Source of the DNA: Streptomyces chryseus
Lineage (GTDB): Bacteria; Actinomycetota; Actinomycetes; Streptomycetales; Streptomycetaceae
Direction of reading: 5' to 3'
NCBI RefSeq assembly: GCF_014650755.1
Contig: NZ_BMVO01000019.1
Coordinates: 1-64,000, forward strand
DNA: 64,000 bases
Part shown: one piece after another, positions 9,126 through 16,717 of the stretch
Position numbering within the stretch: position 1 is the stretch's first letter
Layout: each line of letters begins with the position of its first letter
Program-made: the position numbers and the translations under genes
Notes under the pieces: generated by a model
The model's input: only the letters and a program-made list of their open reading frames with translations
The model's database searches: none
Told to the model about the DNA's origin: nothing

Positions 9126-9644
9126 ATGGACACGTCCTGGTGGGTGGCGCTGGTCGCCGTGGTGGTGCTCGCGCTGGTCGCGGCTGTCGTGGACGGGCGG
9201 GGTCGCTCGCCAAGGCGGCGGCCCGGGGACCGGCGCGGGGGGCGGGCGCGGCCCCCGGGGCGTCCGCTGGGGGCGGGGCGGCCGGAACGGGGGCCCCGGG
9301 CGACCCGCGAGCCCCGGGGACCGTCGGGGGTGCGGGTGCCCCGGGCCGGGGAGATCTGGTGGGCCGATGTGCCGTACGAGGACGGGCCCGGGTCCAAGGA
9401 CCGGCCGTGCCTGGTGTTGTCCGTACGGGGCGACAGTGCGCTGATCGCGAAGATCACCAGCAAGCACCACGAGGAGCGGCCCGGGGTGATCGCGCTGCCG
9501 CCGGGGGCGGTGGGGGACGCGCGGGGCCGGCCGAGTTTCCTGGAGACGGACGAGCTGCGGGACGTGGGGGTGCGGGGGTTCCGGCGGCGGGTCGGGGTCG
9601 CGGACCGCGCGGTCTGGAAGCGGGTCCGGCATCTGGCTCGCTGA
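9126..9644 (+). CDS. Membrane-anchored PemK/MazF-like protein
   Basis: A 172-residue protein. Residues about 4-24 form one strongly hydrophobic segment, followed by a 50-residue Arg/Gly/Pro-rich basic linker. The C-terminal ~100 residues are a PemK/MazF fold: PRAGEIWWADVPYEDG, the KDRPCLVLS strand and KITSKHHEE, ending in VWKRVRHLAR. Chromosomal MazF toxins cleave RNA and are normally paired with an antitoxin gene. I see none here: upstream is the divergent MBL gene and downstream the convergent cysM. The membrane anchor is also atypical. It may be a non-toxic or compartment-restricted relative. The start at 9126 is preceded by the weak purine run gggggat. Confidence 0.8.
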   Translation: MDTSWWVALVAVVVLALVAAVVDGRGRSPRRRPGDRRGGRARPPGRPLGAGRPERGPRATREPRGPSGVRVPRAGEIWWADVPYEDGPGSKDRPCLVLSVRGDSALIAKITSKHHEERPGVIALPPGAVGDARGRPSFLETDELRDVGVRGFRRRVGVADRAVWKRVRHLAR

Positions 9645-9761
9645 CGGCGGGGCAAGCGGTGGCGGATGAGCGGGCGGCCGCGCAGTGGGTTCGCCGCTCA
9701 CGTGCGGCCCCTGAGTACCGTGGGGCCCGCCGAGCGGGAGGATTCTGTTCAGCGGGCCCGG

Positions 9762-9793
9762 CCGCCCCGTCCGGTGTCCGTTGTCCGGGGCGG
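9762..9793. terminator. Hairpin between the MazF-like gene and cysM
   Basis: An eight-base stem ccgccccg (9762-9769) / cggggcgg (9786-9793) sits in the 157-base convergent gap. It has no T-run. Confidence 0.5.
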
Positions 9794-9801
9794 TGTCGGC
9801 G

Positions 9802-10752
9802 TCATGCCCAGAGCTGGCCCTGGAGGGTTTCGATGGCCGCCTCGGTGGTGGGTGCCGTGTACACGCCCGTCGACAGGTACTTCCAGCCGCCGTCCGCGAC
9901 GACGAAGACGATGTCCGCCCGCTCCCCCGCCTTGACCGCCTTCTTCCCGACCCCGATCGCCGCGTGCAGCGCGGCGCCCGTCGAGACGCCGGCGAAGATT
10001 CCTTCCTGCTGGAGGAGTTCGCGGGTCCGCGTGACGGCGTCCGCCGAGCCGACCGAGAAGCGCGTGGTCAGGACGGACGCGTCGTACAGCTCGGGGACGA
10101 AGCCCTCGTCGAGGTTGCGCAGGCCGTACACCAGGTCGTCGTAGCGCGGCTCGGCGGCGACGATCTTGATGTCGGGGAGGTTCTCGCGCAGGTAGCGGCC
10201 CACGCCCATGAGCGTGCCCGTGGTGCCGAGGCCCGCCACGAAGTGCGTGATGGTCGGGAGGTCGGCGAGGATCTCCGGGCCGGTGGTGGCGTAGTGCGCC
10301 CCCGCGTTGTCCGGGTTGCCGTACTGGTACAGCATCACCCAGGAGGGGTTCTCCGCCGAGAGCTCCTTGGCGACCCGTACGGCCGTGTTGGAGCCGCCCG
10401 CCGCCGGGGAGGAGATGATCTTCGCGCCCCACATGGCGAGCAGGTCGCGCCGCTCCTGGGAGGTGTTCTCCGGCATGACGCACACGATGTCGTAGCCCTT
10501 GAGGCGGGCCGCCATCGCGAGCGAGATGCCGGTGTTGCCGCTGGTGGGCTCCAGGATGGTGCAGCCCGGCGTCAACCTGCCGTCCTTCTCCGCCTGTTCG
10601 ACCATGTGGAGCGCGGGGCGGTCCTTGATCGAGCCGGTCGGGTTGCGGTCCTCCAGCTTGGCCCAGATGCGGACGTCGTCCGACGGGGAGAGCCTCGGGA
10701 GGCGGACGAGCGGCGTGTTGCCGACCGCCGCCAGTGGGGAGTCGTACCGCAT
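9802..10752 (-). CDS. cysM: Cysteine synthase, CysO-dependent type
   Basis: A 316-residue fold-type II PLP enzyme. The PLP lysine is Lys43 in NPTGSIKDRP and the phosphate-binding loop is EPTSGNTGIS (about 68-77). It uses an activated serine and a sulfur donor to make cysteine. The start overlaps the stop of the ThiS-like gene by one base, so the two are translationally coupled. That pairing identifies the mycobacterial CysM type, which takes sulfur from CysO thiocarboxylate and not from free sulfide. A JAMM peptidase of the kind that releases the product lies 3.7 kb upstream on the same strand. Confidence 0.92.
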   Translation of the reverse strand: MRYDSPLAAVGNTPLVRLPRLSPSDDVRIWAKLEDRNPTGSIKDRPALHMVEQAEKDGRLTPGCTILEPTSGNTGISLAMAARLKGYDIVCVMPENTSQERRDLLAMWGAKIISSPAAGGSNTAVRVAKELSAENPSWVMLYQYGNPDNAGAHYATTGPEILADLPTITHFVAGLGTTGTLMGVGRYLRENLPDIKIVAAEPRYDDLVYGLRNLDEGFVPELYDASVLTTRFSVGSADAVTRTRELLQQEGIFAGVSTGAALHAAIGVGKKAVKAGERADIVFVVADGGWKYLSTGVYTAPTTEAAIETLQGQLWA

Positions 10753-11039
10753 CAGACCATGCCGCCGGCTACGGCCGGGAGGATGGTGACGCTGTCGCCG
10801 TCGGCGAGCTTGGTGGAGATGCCGTCGAGGAAGCGGACGTCCTCGTCGTTGAGGTAGACGTTCACGAAGCGGCGCAGCTGGCCGTTGTTCGCGTGGTCGA
10901 TGAGTCGCTCCTGGATGCCGGTGTGCCGGGCTTCCAGGTCCGCGAAGAGGTCGGCGATCGTTTCGCCGTCGCCCTGGACGGCCTTGGCGCCGTCGGTGTA
11001 GGTGCGGAGGATGGTCGGGATGCGGACCTCGATGGCCAT
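10752..11039 (-). CDS. cysO: CysO-like sulfur-carrier protein (ThiS/MoaD fold)
   Basis: A 95-residue ubiquitin-fold carrier. The sequence RFVNVYLNDEDVRFLDG and the end TILPAVAGG are almost those of M. tuberculosis CysO. The carrier is thiocarboxylated at the terminal Gly by an E1-like enzyme (MoeZ type, not in this window), then donates sulfur to CysM. Unlike the mycobacterial protein, it does not end at Gly-Gly: two residues, Met-Val, follow, so proteolytic maturation would be needed. It lies upstream of and overlaps cysM. The upstream region contains a short leader peptide frame. Confidence 0.93.
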   Translation of the reverse strand: MAIEVRIPTILRTYTDGAKAVQGDGETIADLFADLEARHTGIQERLIDHANNGQLRRFVNVYLNDEDVRFLDGISTKLADGDSVTILPAVAGGMV

Positions 11040-11142
11040 GGCTTTCGACTCCTGTCAGGAGGGTGGCGTGAAAGGCGCGCGGCAGTTCGTCCCCCGCGCA
11101 GGGGCAAGCGTGTGCGTGTACGAGTGCTGGTTGGCCCGTGGC

Positions 11143-11253
11143 TCAGGCCGTAGGCGTACAGATTGCGCTGGCGAGCCGGCACAGGTCGACGTGCAGGCGC
11201 GCCACGAGCAGCACGGTGCTCGGCGTCGTCTCACTCACGTCGTGGGGAACCAT
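11143..11253 (-). CDS. Short Cys-containing leader peptide upstream of cysO-cysM
   Basis: A 36-codon frame whose product ends with the run ARLHVDLCRLASAIC and then TPTA. The core RLHVDLCRLASAIC has the look of the short 'putative leader peptides' found before sulfur-assimilation genes in actinobacteria (family recalled, not searched). It ends 103 bases before the cysO start. There is no clear ribosome binding site, but tatacgat ends about seven bases before the ATG, which would fit a leaderless transcript. It is likely a cis-acting peptide sensing cysteine supply by translation of its Cys codons, and not a free-acting protein. Confidence 0.72.
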   Translation of the reverse strand: MVPHDVSETTPSTVLLVARLHVDLCRLASAICTPTA

Positions 11254-11289
11254 GCGGTCATCGTATAGATTCCCGGCCCGATTGCCGGT

Positions 11290-11303
11290 ATGTGATCTCA
11301 CAT
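11290..11303. promoter_or_regulatory. Palindrome upstream of the leader peptide
   Basis: atgtga-tc-tcacat is a perfect six-base inverted repeat with a two-base spacer, 37 bases before the leader peptide start. It sits between the leader and the 3' end of the ABC ATPase gene, and could be an operator for the cys unit. The regulator is unknown. Confidence 0.5.
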
Positions 11304-11322
11304 GGTGGTCGAAAAGTGCTCG

Positions 11323-12096
11323 TCACGTGGACACCGGCAGGTAGACGACGGTCGGCGCGCCGGTCGTCGGATGGGCGCTGACCTCGGCACTCACTCCGTA
11401 GACGGTCCGCAGGAGGTCCACCGTCAGGACGTCCTTCGGCGGCCCGGACGCGACGACCCTGCCATGGTCCAGGACGTAGATCCGGTCGCAGTAGTACGCC
11501 GCGAGGTTCAGGTCGTGCAGGGCGAGCAGGTTCGTGGTGCCCAGGTCGCGCACCAGGCCGAGGATCTCCAGCTGGTAGCGGATGTCGAGGTGGTTGGTCG
11601 GTTCGTCGAGGACGACGAGGGACGGCTGCTGGACGAGGGCGCGGGCCGTGAGGGCCCGCTGGCGTTCGCCGCCGGAGAGGGACGGGAAGGCGCGGTCCGC
11701 GAGGTCCGTGATGCCGACACGGGCGAGGGCCAGGCGTACGAGGGTGTCGTCGGCGTCCGTGTCCTGTTCCCAGAAGCGTTTGTGCGGGGAGCGGCCCATG
11801 GCGACGACCTCACGGACCGTCAGTTCGAAGACGGCCGCGCTGTCCTGCGGGACGGTCGCGATGCGCCGGGCGCGCGCCTTGGGACGCATGGCGTGCAGGT
11901 CCTCGCCGTCGAGGAGGACCCGGCCGTGGCTGGGGCGCAGGGTTCCGTACACGCAGCGCAGCAGGGTCGTCTTGCCGCTCCCGTTGGGGCCGACCAGGCC
12001 GACGGTCTCGCCGTCGGCGGCGGTCAGGGTGACGTCGTCGACGAGGTGGCGGCCGTCGACGCCGTACGAGAGGCCCTCGGTGGTGAGGCTTGTCAT
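11323..12096 (-). CDS. ABC transporter ATPase, cobalamin/siderophore (FecE/BtuD) type
   Basis: A 257-residue ATPase that powers the FecCD-family permease upstream. Walker A is GPNGSGKTT (residues 36-44), the signature LSGGERQR and Walker B LVVLDEPTNH. The start ATG at 12096 overlaps the permease stop as ATGA; an earlier in-frame start at 12144 would lie inside the permease gene. It is the last gene of the riboswitch-led operon, so BtuD function is the best prediction, although FecE/FhuC sequences are not separable by eye. Confidence 0.9.
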   Translation of the reverse strand: MTSLTTEGLSYGVDGRHLVDDVTLTAADGETVGLVGPNGSGKTTLLRCVYGTLRPSHGRVLLDGEDLHAMRPKARARRIATVPQDSAAVFELTVREVVAMGRSPHKRFWEQDTDADDTLVRLALARVGITDLADRAFPSLSGGERQRALTARALVQQPSLVVLDEPTNHLDIRYQLEILGLVRDLGTTNLLALHDLNLAAYYCDRIYVLDHGRVVASGPPKDVLTVDLLRTVYGVSAEVSAHPTTGAPTVVYLPVST

Positions 12097-13151
12097 GCGG
12101 CGGCTCCCGCGGTCGTTCCGTAGGGCCGGCGGCGCAGCATCCACAGGAAGAACGGGCCGCCGGTGAGGGCGGTCAGTACGCCGACGGGTATGTCCTGGGG
12201 CGCGGCGACGGTACGGGCCGCCAGGTCGGCCAGGACCAGGAAGGCCGCCCCGCCGAGCGCGGCGACGGGCAGCAGCCTGCGGTGTCCGGCGCCGACGGCC
12301 GTGCGGGCGGCGTGCGGGACCATCAGGCCGACGAAGCCGATCGCGCCGCTGAAGGCGACGAGTACGCCGGTGAGCAGGGAGGCCAGGACGAAGACGGCGG
12401 CCCGGAAGCGGCCGGTGTCGAGGCCGAGGACGGTGGCGCCCTCCTCTCCGACCAGGAGGAGGTCGAGCGGCCGGGCGAGGGTGAGGAGGACGGCGGTGCC
12501 GACGGCGAGGACGGCCGTGGGCAGCGCGAGCATCTCCCAGCGGGCGCTGCCGAGGCCGCCGAGCGTCCAGTGGAGGATCTCCTTCAGGTGGTCGGCGCGG
12601 GCCGAGGTGACCATCAGGAGGCTGGTCAGGGCGGACAGGATGTACGAGACGGCCACTCCGGCGAGCAGGAGCCGACCGGTGGTGAGGGCGCCGCCGCCGC
12701 GTGCGAGCCCGTACACGAGGACGAGCGAGCCGAGTGCGCCGGCGAAGGCGGCCAGCGGGACGGTGACGGTGGTGGCGATGCCCGCGCCCGCGCCGATGCC
12801 GAGCACGATGGCGCCGACCGCGCCGACCGACGCGCCGGAGGAGACGCCGAGGAGGAAGGGGTCGGCGAGCTGGTTGCGCACGAGGGCCTGCAGGACGGTG
12901 CCGATGACCGCGAGCCCGGCGCCGACGACGGCTCCGAGCAGGACGCGGGGCAGCCGCACGTCGAGGACGATCGTGCGGTACGGGCCGGGCTCGGCGGCGC
13001 CGGTGAGGGTCCGCAGCACCTGTGGGGCGGGGATGCGTACCGAGCCGAGGACGAGTCCCGCGACCGCCGCGCAGACGAGCACGGCGGCGAGCGCGGCGAC
13101 GAGCAGGGTGTAGCGCAGCCGCCCGCGTGCGGCGGGGGTCTCGCAGGTCAC
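12093..13151 (-). CDS. FecCD/BtuC family ABC permease
   Basis: A 352-residue polytopic protein with about nine to ten hydrophobic segments. Typical family blocks are RLPRVLLGAVVGAGLAVIGTVLQ, NQLADPFLLGVSSGAS, GAIGFVGLMVPH and the C-terminal GVLTALTGGPFFLWMLRR. The start is GTG at 13151, eight bases after the binding-protein stop; the same frame is open much further upstream but overlaps that gene. Members transport B12 or ferric siderophores. The cobalamin riboswitch at the head of this operon argues for B12 or a corrinoid. Confidence 0.92.
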   Translation of the reverse strand: MTCETPAARGRLRYTLLVAALAAVLVCAAVAGLVLGSVRIPAPQVLRTLTGAAEPGPYRTIVLDVRLPRVLLGAVVGAGLAVIGTVLQALVRNQLADPFLLGVSSGASVGAVGAIVLGIGAGAGIATTVTVPLAAFAGALGSLVLVYGLARGGGALTTGRLLLAGVAVSYILSALTSLLMVTSARADHLKEILHWTLGGLGSARWEMLALPTAVLAVGTAVLLTLARPLDLLLVGEEGATVLGLDTGRFRAAVFVLASLLTGVLVAFSGAIGFVGLMVPHAARTAVGAGHRRLLPVAALGGAAFLVLADLAARTVAAPQDIPVGVLTALTGGPFFLWMLRRRPYGTTAGAAA

Positions 13152-13159
13152 GGCTGCCG

Positions 13160-14143
13160 CTACTTCTCGAGCTCGGGGTGGAGCCGGCGCGCGAGTTTGT
13201 CGACGGCGGCCGGGGCGCGTACGCCGAGGACCATGTCGGAGAGCGGGAGGACGGCGAAGCGCTTGTTCTTGACGGCGGGGACGTCGGCGAGGGCCGGGTC
13301 GTCGAGGAGCCGCCGCTTCTTCTGGGCGACGGTGGTGGTGCCGTAGTCGAGGATGACGATCGCCTCGGGTGCGCGGTCGACGACGGTCTCCCAGGAGGTG
13401 TCGGCGAACGGCTTGGGGAGGTCGGCGAAGACGTTCTCGCCGCCGGCCCGCCTGACCATCTCGTGGCCGATGCCGGCGCCGCCGATGGTGGAGGCGGTCT
13501 TGTCGCCGCCGTCGTAGACGAAGACCCGGACGGGGTCGGCGCCCGCGAGCTTCTTCTCGGTGGCGGCGTTCCCCTTCTTGGCCTTCTCGACCCAGCGTTC
13601 GGCGCGCGCGGAGACGCCGAAGGTGCGGCCGACTTCGCGGATCTCCTGGTAGAGGGCGTCCATCGAGGTCTTGCCGTCGGCGCAGTACTCCATGTTCAGG
13701 CGGGAGTCGATGCCGGCTTTCTTCAGCGTCTCGCGGCTGCGGCCGTCGCCGGCGGAGAACGCGGAGGCGTAACCGCCGTACACGAAGTCGGGGTTGGCGG
13801 CGAGCAGCTTCTCGTACGAGGGGTACTCCTCGGCCAGCACCGGGGTGGCCTCGTAGTCCTTCTCGTACGCGGGCAGGACCTTGTCGTCGAGGTAGGCGGT
13901 GCCGACGAGGGACTTGGCGAGGCCGAGTTCCAGCATGACTTCGGTGACGTGCTGGTTCATCGTGACGACGCGGGAGGGGGGCGCCATGTACGTCGTCTTC
14001 ACGCCGCAGTTGGTGACGGTGTAGGGGAAGCCGTGTGCCGCTTTCGGCGCGGGCCGGGGCTGTTCGCCGGCCGTGGTGCAGGCGGTGAGGGAGAGGAGGG
14101 CGGCGGCTGCGAGGGCGCGGCGGGTACGCCTGGAACGGAACAC
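13160..14143 (-). CDS. Cobalamin/siderophore-type substrate-binding lipoprotein
   Basis: A 327-residue class III periplasmic-type binding protein. The GTG start at 14143 follows ggaggagg. The leader RSRRTRRALAAAALLSL ends in a lipobox LTAC, so it is lipid-anchored. The sequence PSRVVTMNQHVTEVMLELG and the helical backbone between two lobes are typical of the FecB/BtuF group. It is the first gene of the three-gene importer, directly downstream of the B12 riboswitch. The substrate is inferred from that riboswitch only. Confidence 0.9.
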   Translation of the reverse strand: MFRSRRTRRALAAAALLSLTACTTAGEQPRPAPKAAHGFPYTVTNCGVKTTYMAPPSRVVTMNQHVTEVMLELGLAKSLVGTAYLDDKVLPAYEKDYEATPVLAEEYPSYEKLLAANPDFVYGGYASAFSAGDGRSRETLKKAGIDSRLNMEYCADGKTSMDALYQEIREVGRTFGVSARAERWVEKAKKGNAATEKKLAGADPVRVFVYDGGDKTASTIGGAGIGHEMVRRAGGENVFADLPKPFADTSWETVVDRAPEAIVILDYGTTTVAQKKRRLLDDPALADVPAVKNKRFAVLPLSDMVLGVRAPAAVDKLARRLHPELEK

Positions 14144-14189
14144 GGTGGTGCCTCCTCCGGGGGATGTCCTCGTCCCCTGGTCGGTGGTG

Positions 14190-14325
14190 CGGGAGGCGGC
14201 AGGTCAGTTCCTGGCTTCCAGGCATGGCGACGGCCATGACCTGGTCACAGTGGCGGGACCGTGCCGGATTCGCACCGGCTTCCTGGGTCCTGCCGCCCGG
14301 GTCGTTGCACAGTGTGTCACTGGGC
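14190..14325 (-). ncRNA. Cobalamin riboswitch
   Basis: Read on the minus strand, the segment contains the conserved core ggaagccggtgcgaatccgg followed by cacggtcccgccactgtgacc (14283 down to about 14243). After it comes the B12 box agccaggaactgacctgcc (14216-14198). These are the invariant parts of the adenosylcobalamin riboswitch. It ends about 50 bases before the start of the binding protein gene, so it should shut off importer expression when B12 is plentiful. Confidence 0.95.
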
Positions 14326-14423
14326 CGCGGGGCATCGTCGTCCGGCCGGGGTCAGTTGCCCTCGCCCGGCGCCCCGGGGCCCCGTGCGTGTACGCCGCGC
14401 GCATGCGCGGTGGCCGGTGGCGG

Positions 14424-14840
14424 TTACGCCTCGACCTTGACCTCTTCCTCGGTGATCACGCCGTCCACGATGCGGAACGAGCGGAACTGGAAGGGGCCGG
14501 CGTCGTCCGTGTCGGCGGTGGAGACGAGGACGTAGTGGGCGCCCGGCTCGTTCGCGTAGCTGATGTCCGTGCGGGACGGGTACGCCTCGGTCGCCGTGTG
14601 CGAGTGGTAGATGATGACGGGCTCCTCGTCCCGGTCGTCCATCTCGCGGTAGAGCTTGAGCAGGTCCGAGGAGTCGAACTCGTAGAACGTGGGCGAGCGG
14701 GCGGCGTTCAGCATCGGGATGAAGCGCTCGGGGCGCCCGGACCCGGCCGGACCGGCGACCACGCCGCACGCCTCGTCGGGGTGGTCCGCGCGGGCGTGCG
14801 CGACGATCTGGTCGTACAGGGCCTGGGAAAGGGTCAGCAT
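14424..14840 (-). CDS. mec: JAMM/MPN+ metallopeptidase, CysO-cysteine hydrolase type
   Basis: A 138-residue JAB1/MPN/Mov34 peptidase. The zinc site is complete: Glu23, then H79-S-H81 with Ser89 and Asp92 in the HSHTxxxxxPSxxD motif. In M. tuberculosis, Mec releases cysteine from the CysO-Cys adduct, and its gene adjoins cysO and cysM. Here it lies 3.4 kb upstream of cysO on the same strand, with the B12-controlled importer between. It could also trim the Met-Val tail of CysO. The ATG at 14840 is followed by a hydrophobic MLTLSQALYDQI start. A strong terminator separates it from the permease gene upstream. Confidence 0.9.
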   Translation of the reverse strand: MLTLSQALYDQIVAHARADHPDEACGVVAGPAGSGRPERFIPMLNAARSPTFYEFDSSDLLKLYREMDDRDEEPVIIYHSHTATEAYPSRTDISYANEPGAHYVLVSTADTDDAGPFQFRSFRIVDGVITEEEVKVEA

Positions 14841-14860
14841 GGGCCCCAGGATAAGCAAAG

Positions 14861-14897
14861 GGTCCCGCCCGTACCGAGGGATGGTACGGGCGGGACC
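14861..14897 (-). terminator. Strong terminator after the amino-acid permease gene
   Basis: A perfect fifteen-base stem (ggtcccgcccgtacc / ggtacgggcgggacc) with a seven-base loop, followed on the minus strand by ctttgctt. Confidence 0.9.
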
Positions 14898-14929
14898 ACA
14901 TGCTGGGACCGGGCAGGGCCCGGAAGGGA

Positions 14930-16381
14930 TCAGGCCTTCGGCGGGACGCTCTGCGACACCGTCGCGCGCTTCTTCAGCACCAGCCAGGAGACGCCCAGCA
15001 GCAGCGCCCACAGCGGCGCGCAGTACAGCGAGATCCGCGCGTCCTTGTCGATGCCCATCATCACGATGACCATGCCGATGAAGAGCAGGGCGAACCAGCT
15101 CGTGTACGGCGCTCCCGGGGCCCGGAAGGAGGACTTCGGCAGCTCGCCGCGGTCGGACTTGGCGCGGTAGCGGATCTGGCTGACCAGAATCATGATCCAG
15201 GCCCACATGCCGGAGATGGTCGCGAAGGAGACGACGTAGTTGAACGCCTCGCCCGGCCACTGGTAGTTGATCCACACGCCGACCAGCATCAGGGCGGCGG
15301 AGAAGGACGTGCCCACGAGGGGCAGGCCGTTCTTGGTCAGTTTGGTGAAGAACTTCGGGCCCTGGCCGTTGAGCGCGAGGTCGCGCAGCATGCGGCCGGT
15401 GGAGTACATGCCCGAGTTGCAGGAGGACAGGGCGGCGGTGAGGACCACGAAGTTGACGATGGCCGCGCCGACGCCGAGGCCCATCTTCTCGAAGGCCGCC
15501 ACGAACGGCGAGACGCCCGGCTGGAAGTGGGTCCACGGGACGACCGACAGGATCATGATCAGCGCGCCGACGTAGAAGACGGCGATGCGCCACGGGACGG
15601 TGTTGATGGCCTTGGGCAGGACCGTCTGCGGGTCCTTGGCCTCGCCCGCGGTGACGCCGACCAGCTCGACGGCGAGGAAGGCGAACATGACCAGCTGGAG
15701 GGTCATCAGCGTCTGGCCGATGCCGTTGGGGAAGAAGCCGCCCTGGTCCCAGAGCAGGGTGACCGAGGCGGTGTCGCCGGCGTCGGAGAAGCCGAGGGTG
15801 AGGATGCCGGCGCAGATCAGGATCATGCCGACGATCGCGGTGACCTTGATCATCGAGAACCAGAACTCCAGCTCGCCGAAGAGCTTGACGGAGATCAGGT
15901 TCACGCAGAAGAGGAGCACCGTGAAGATCAGGGCGAAGACCCACTGCGGCTGATCGGTCCAGCCGTCGGTGCCCTTGGTCCAGTACTGCATGTACTCGGA
16001 GGCTGCGGTGACTTCGGTGATGCCGGTGACGACCCAGAAGAGCCAGTACGTCCAGCCGGTCACGAAGCCCGCGAAGGGGCCGACGAACTCGCGGGCGTAC
16101 TCCGAGAAGGAACCGGAGACCGGGCGGTACATGAGGAGCTCGCCGAGCGCCCGCATGATGAAGAAGATGACGAGGCCGGCCATGGCGTAGGCCAGGATCA
16201 GGCTGGGGCCGGCGATGGAGATGCCCTTGCCCGCGCCGAGGAAGAGGCCGGTGCCGATGGCGCCGCCGATCGCGATCATCTGGATCTGACGGGCCCCGAG
16301 TCCGCGCTGGTAACCCTCGCCGGATGTCGCGCCTTCGGCCTCACTGCCGTCGTGCTGCTTGTCGACCTGCACTGAGGTCAT
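14930..16381 (-). CDS. APC-family amino-acid permease (AnsP/GabP/ProY-like)
   Basis: A 483-residue permease of the amino acid-polyamine-organocation superfamily with about twelve membrane spans. The entry helix GLGARQIQMIAIGGAIGTGLFLG, the GELLMYRPVSGSFSEYA block and the region EAKDPQTVLPKAI are typical of the proton-coupled AAT subfamily (asparagine, proline, lysine, GABA). The exact substrate cannot be read from sequence. The start ATG at 16381 is preceded by agaaagg. It is transcribed alone, with a strong terminator 30 bases after its stop. Confidence 0.9.
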   Translation of the reverse strand: MTSVQVDKQHDGSEAEGATSGEGYQRGLGARQIQMIAIGGAIGTGLFLGAGKGISIAGPSLILAYAMAGLVIFFIMRALGELLMYRPVSGSFSEYAREFVGPFAGFVTGWTYWLFWVVTGITEVTAASEYMQYWTKGTDGWTDQPQWVFALIFTVLLFCVNLISVKLFGELEFWFSMIKVTAIVGMILICAGILTLGFSDAGDTASVTLLWDQGGFFPNGIGQTLMTLQLVMFAFLAVELVGVTAGEAKDPQTVLPKAINTVPWRIAVFYVGALIMILSVVPWTHFQPGVSPFVAAFEKMGLGVGAAIVNFVVLTAALSSCNSGMYSTGRMLRDLALNGQGPKFFTKLTKNGLPLVGTSFSAALMLVGVWINYQWPGEAFNYVVSFATISGMWAWIMILVSQIRYRAKSDRGELPKSSFRAPGAPYTSWFALLFIGMVIVMMGIDKDARISLYCAPLWALLLGVSWLVLKKRATVSQSVPPKA

Positions 16382-16717
16382 GGTGTGTCGCGCCTTTCTC
16401 CATGCCGATCCGGCCTTGAACGGCTCGGATCGACTGTGACGATCCTTTGAGGGGCTCGGCCCCCGGATGTGGAATGGAGTTGCGTGCCGGGGTCAGCCGG
16501 CGTCAGCGCCCCCGGGGACAGGGGTGGCGTCCCCGGGCGGTCGTGAAGATTTATCACGCCCGCAACAGTGATCCACTGCGCCCAATGTGGCGCACCCCAC
16601 GGGAAAAATGGGACAAATAACGCCCGAGGCCCCAAAGGGCCCCCGGGCGTTAATGCGATCGTTATCCGGATTTGAGTGTCCGTTGAGCGAACGCCGAGAT
16701 CGATATGTCCTGACAGG
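16382..16717. promoter_or_regulatory. Intergenic region upstream of the permease gene
   Basis: Two symmetrical sites stand out on the permease side. A perfect nine-base hairpin cccggggac (16511-16519) / gtccccggg (16529-16537) is followed by cgtga (16542-16546) and tcacg (16554-16558) around a seven-base AT-rich spacer. The latter looks like an operator. The remainder belongs to the terminator at 16618-16653. I see no gene here. Confidence 0.5.
16618..16653 (-). terminator. Terminator after the DUF2017 gene
   Basis: taacgcccg and ggccc pair with gggcc and cgggcgtta around a short aaa loop, 65 bases after the DUF2017 stop on the minus strand. Confidence 0.75.

Noticed and set aside
12093..14237. 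714-codon minus-strand frame ending in the ABC permease
   Set aside because: Only the last 352 codons (from GTG 13151) are the permease. The front overlaps the binding-protein gene out of frame.
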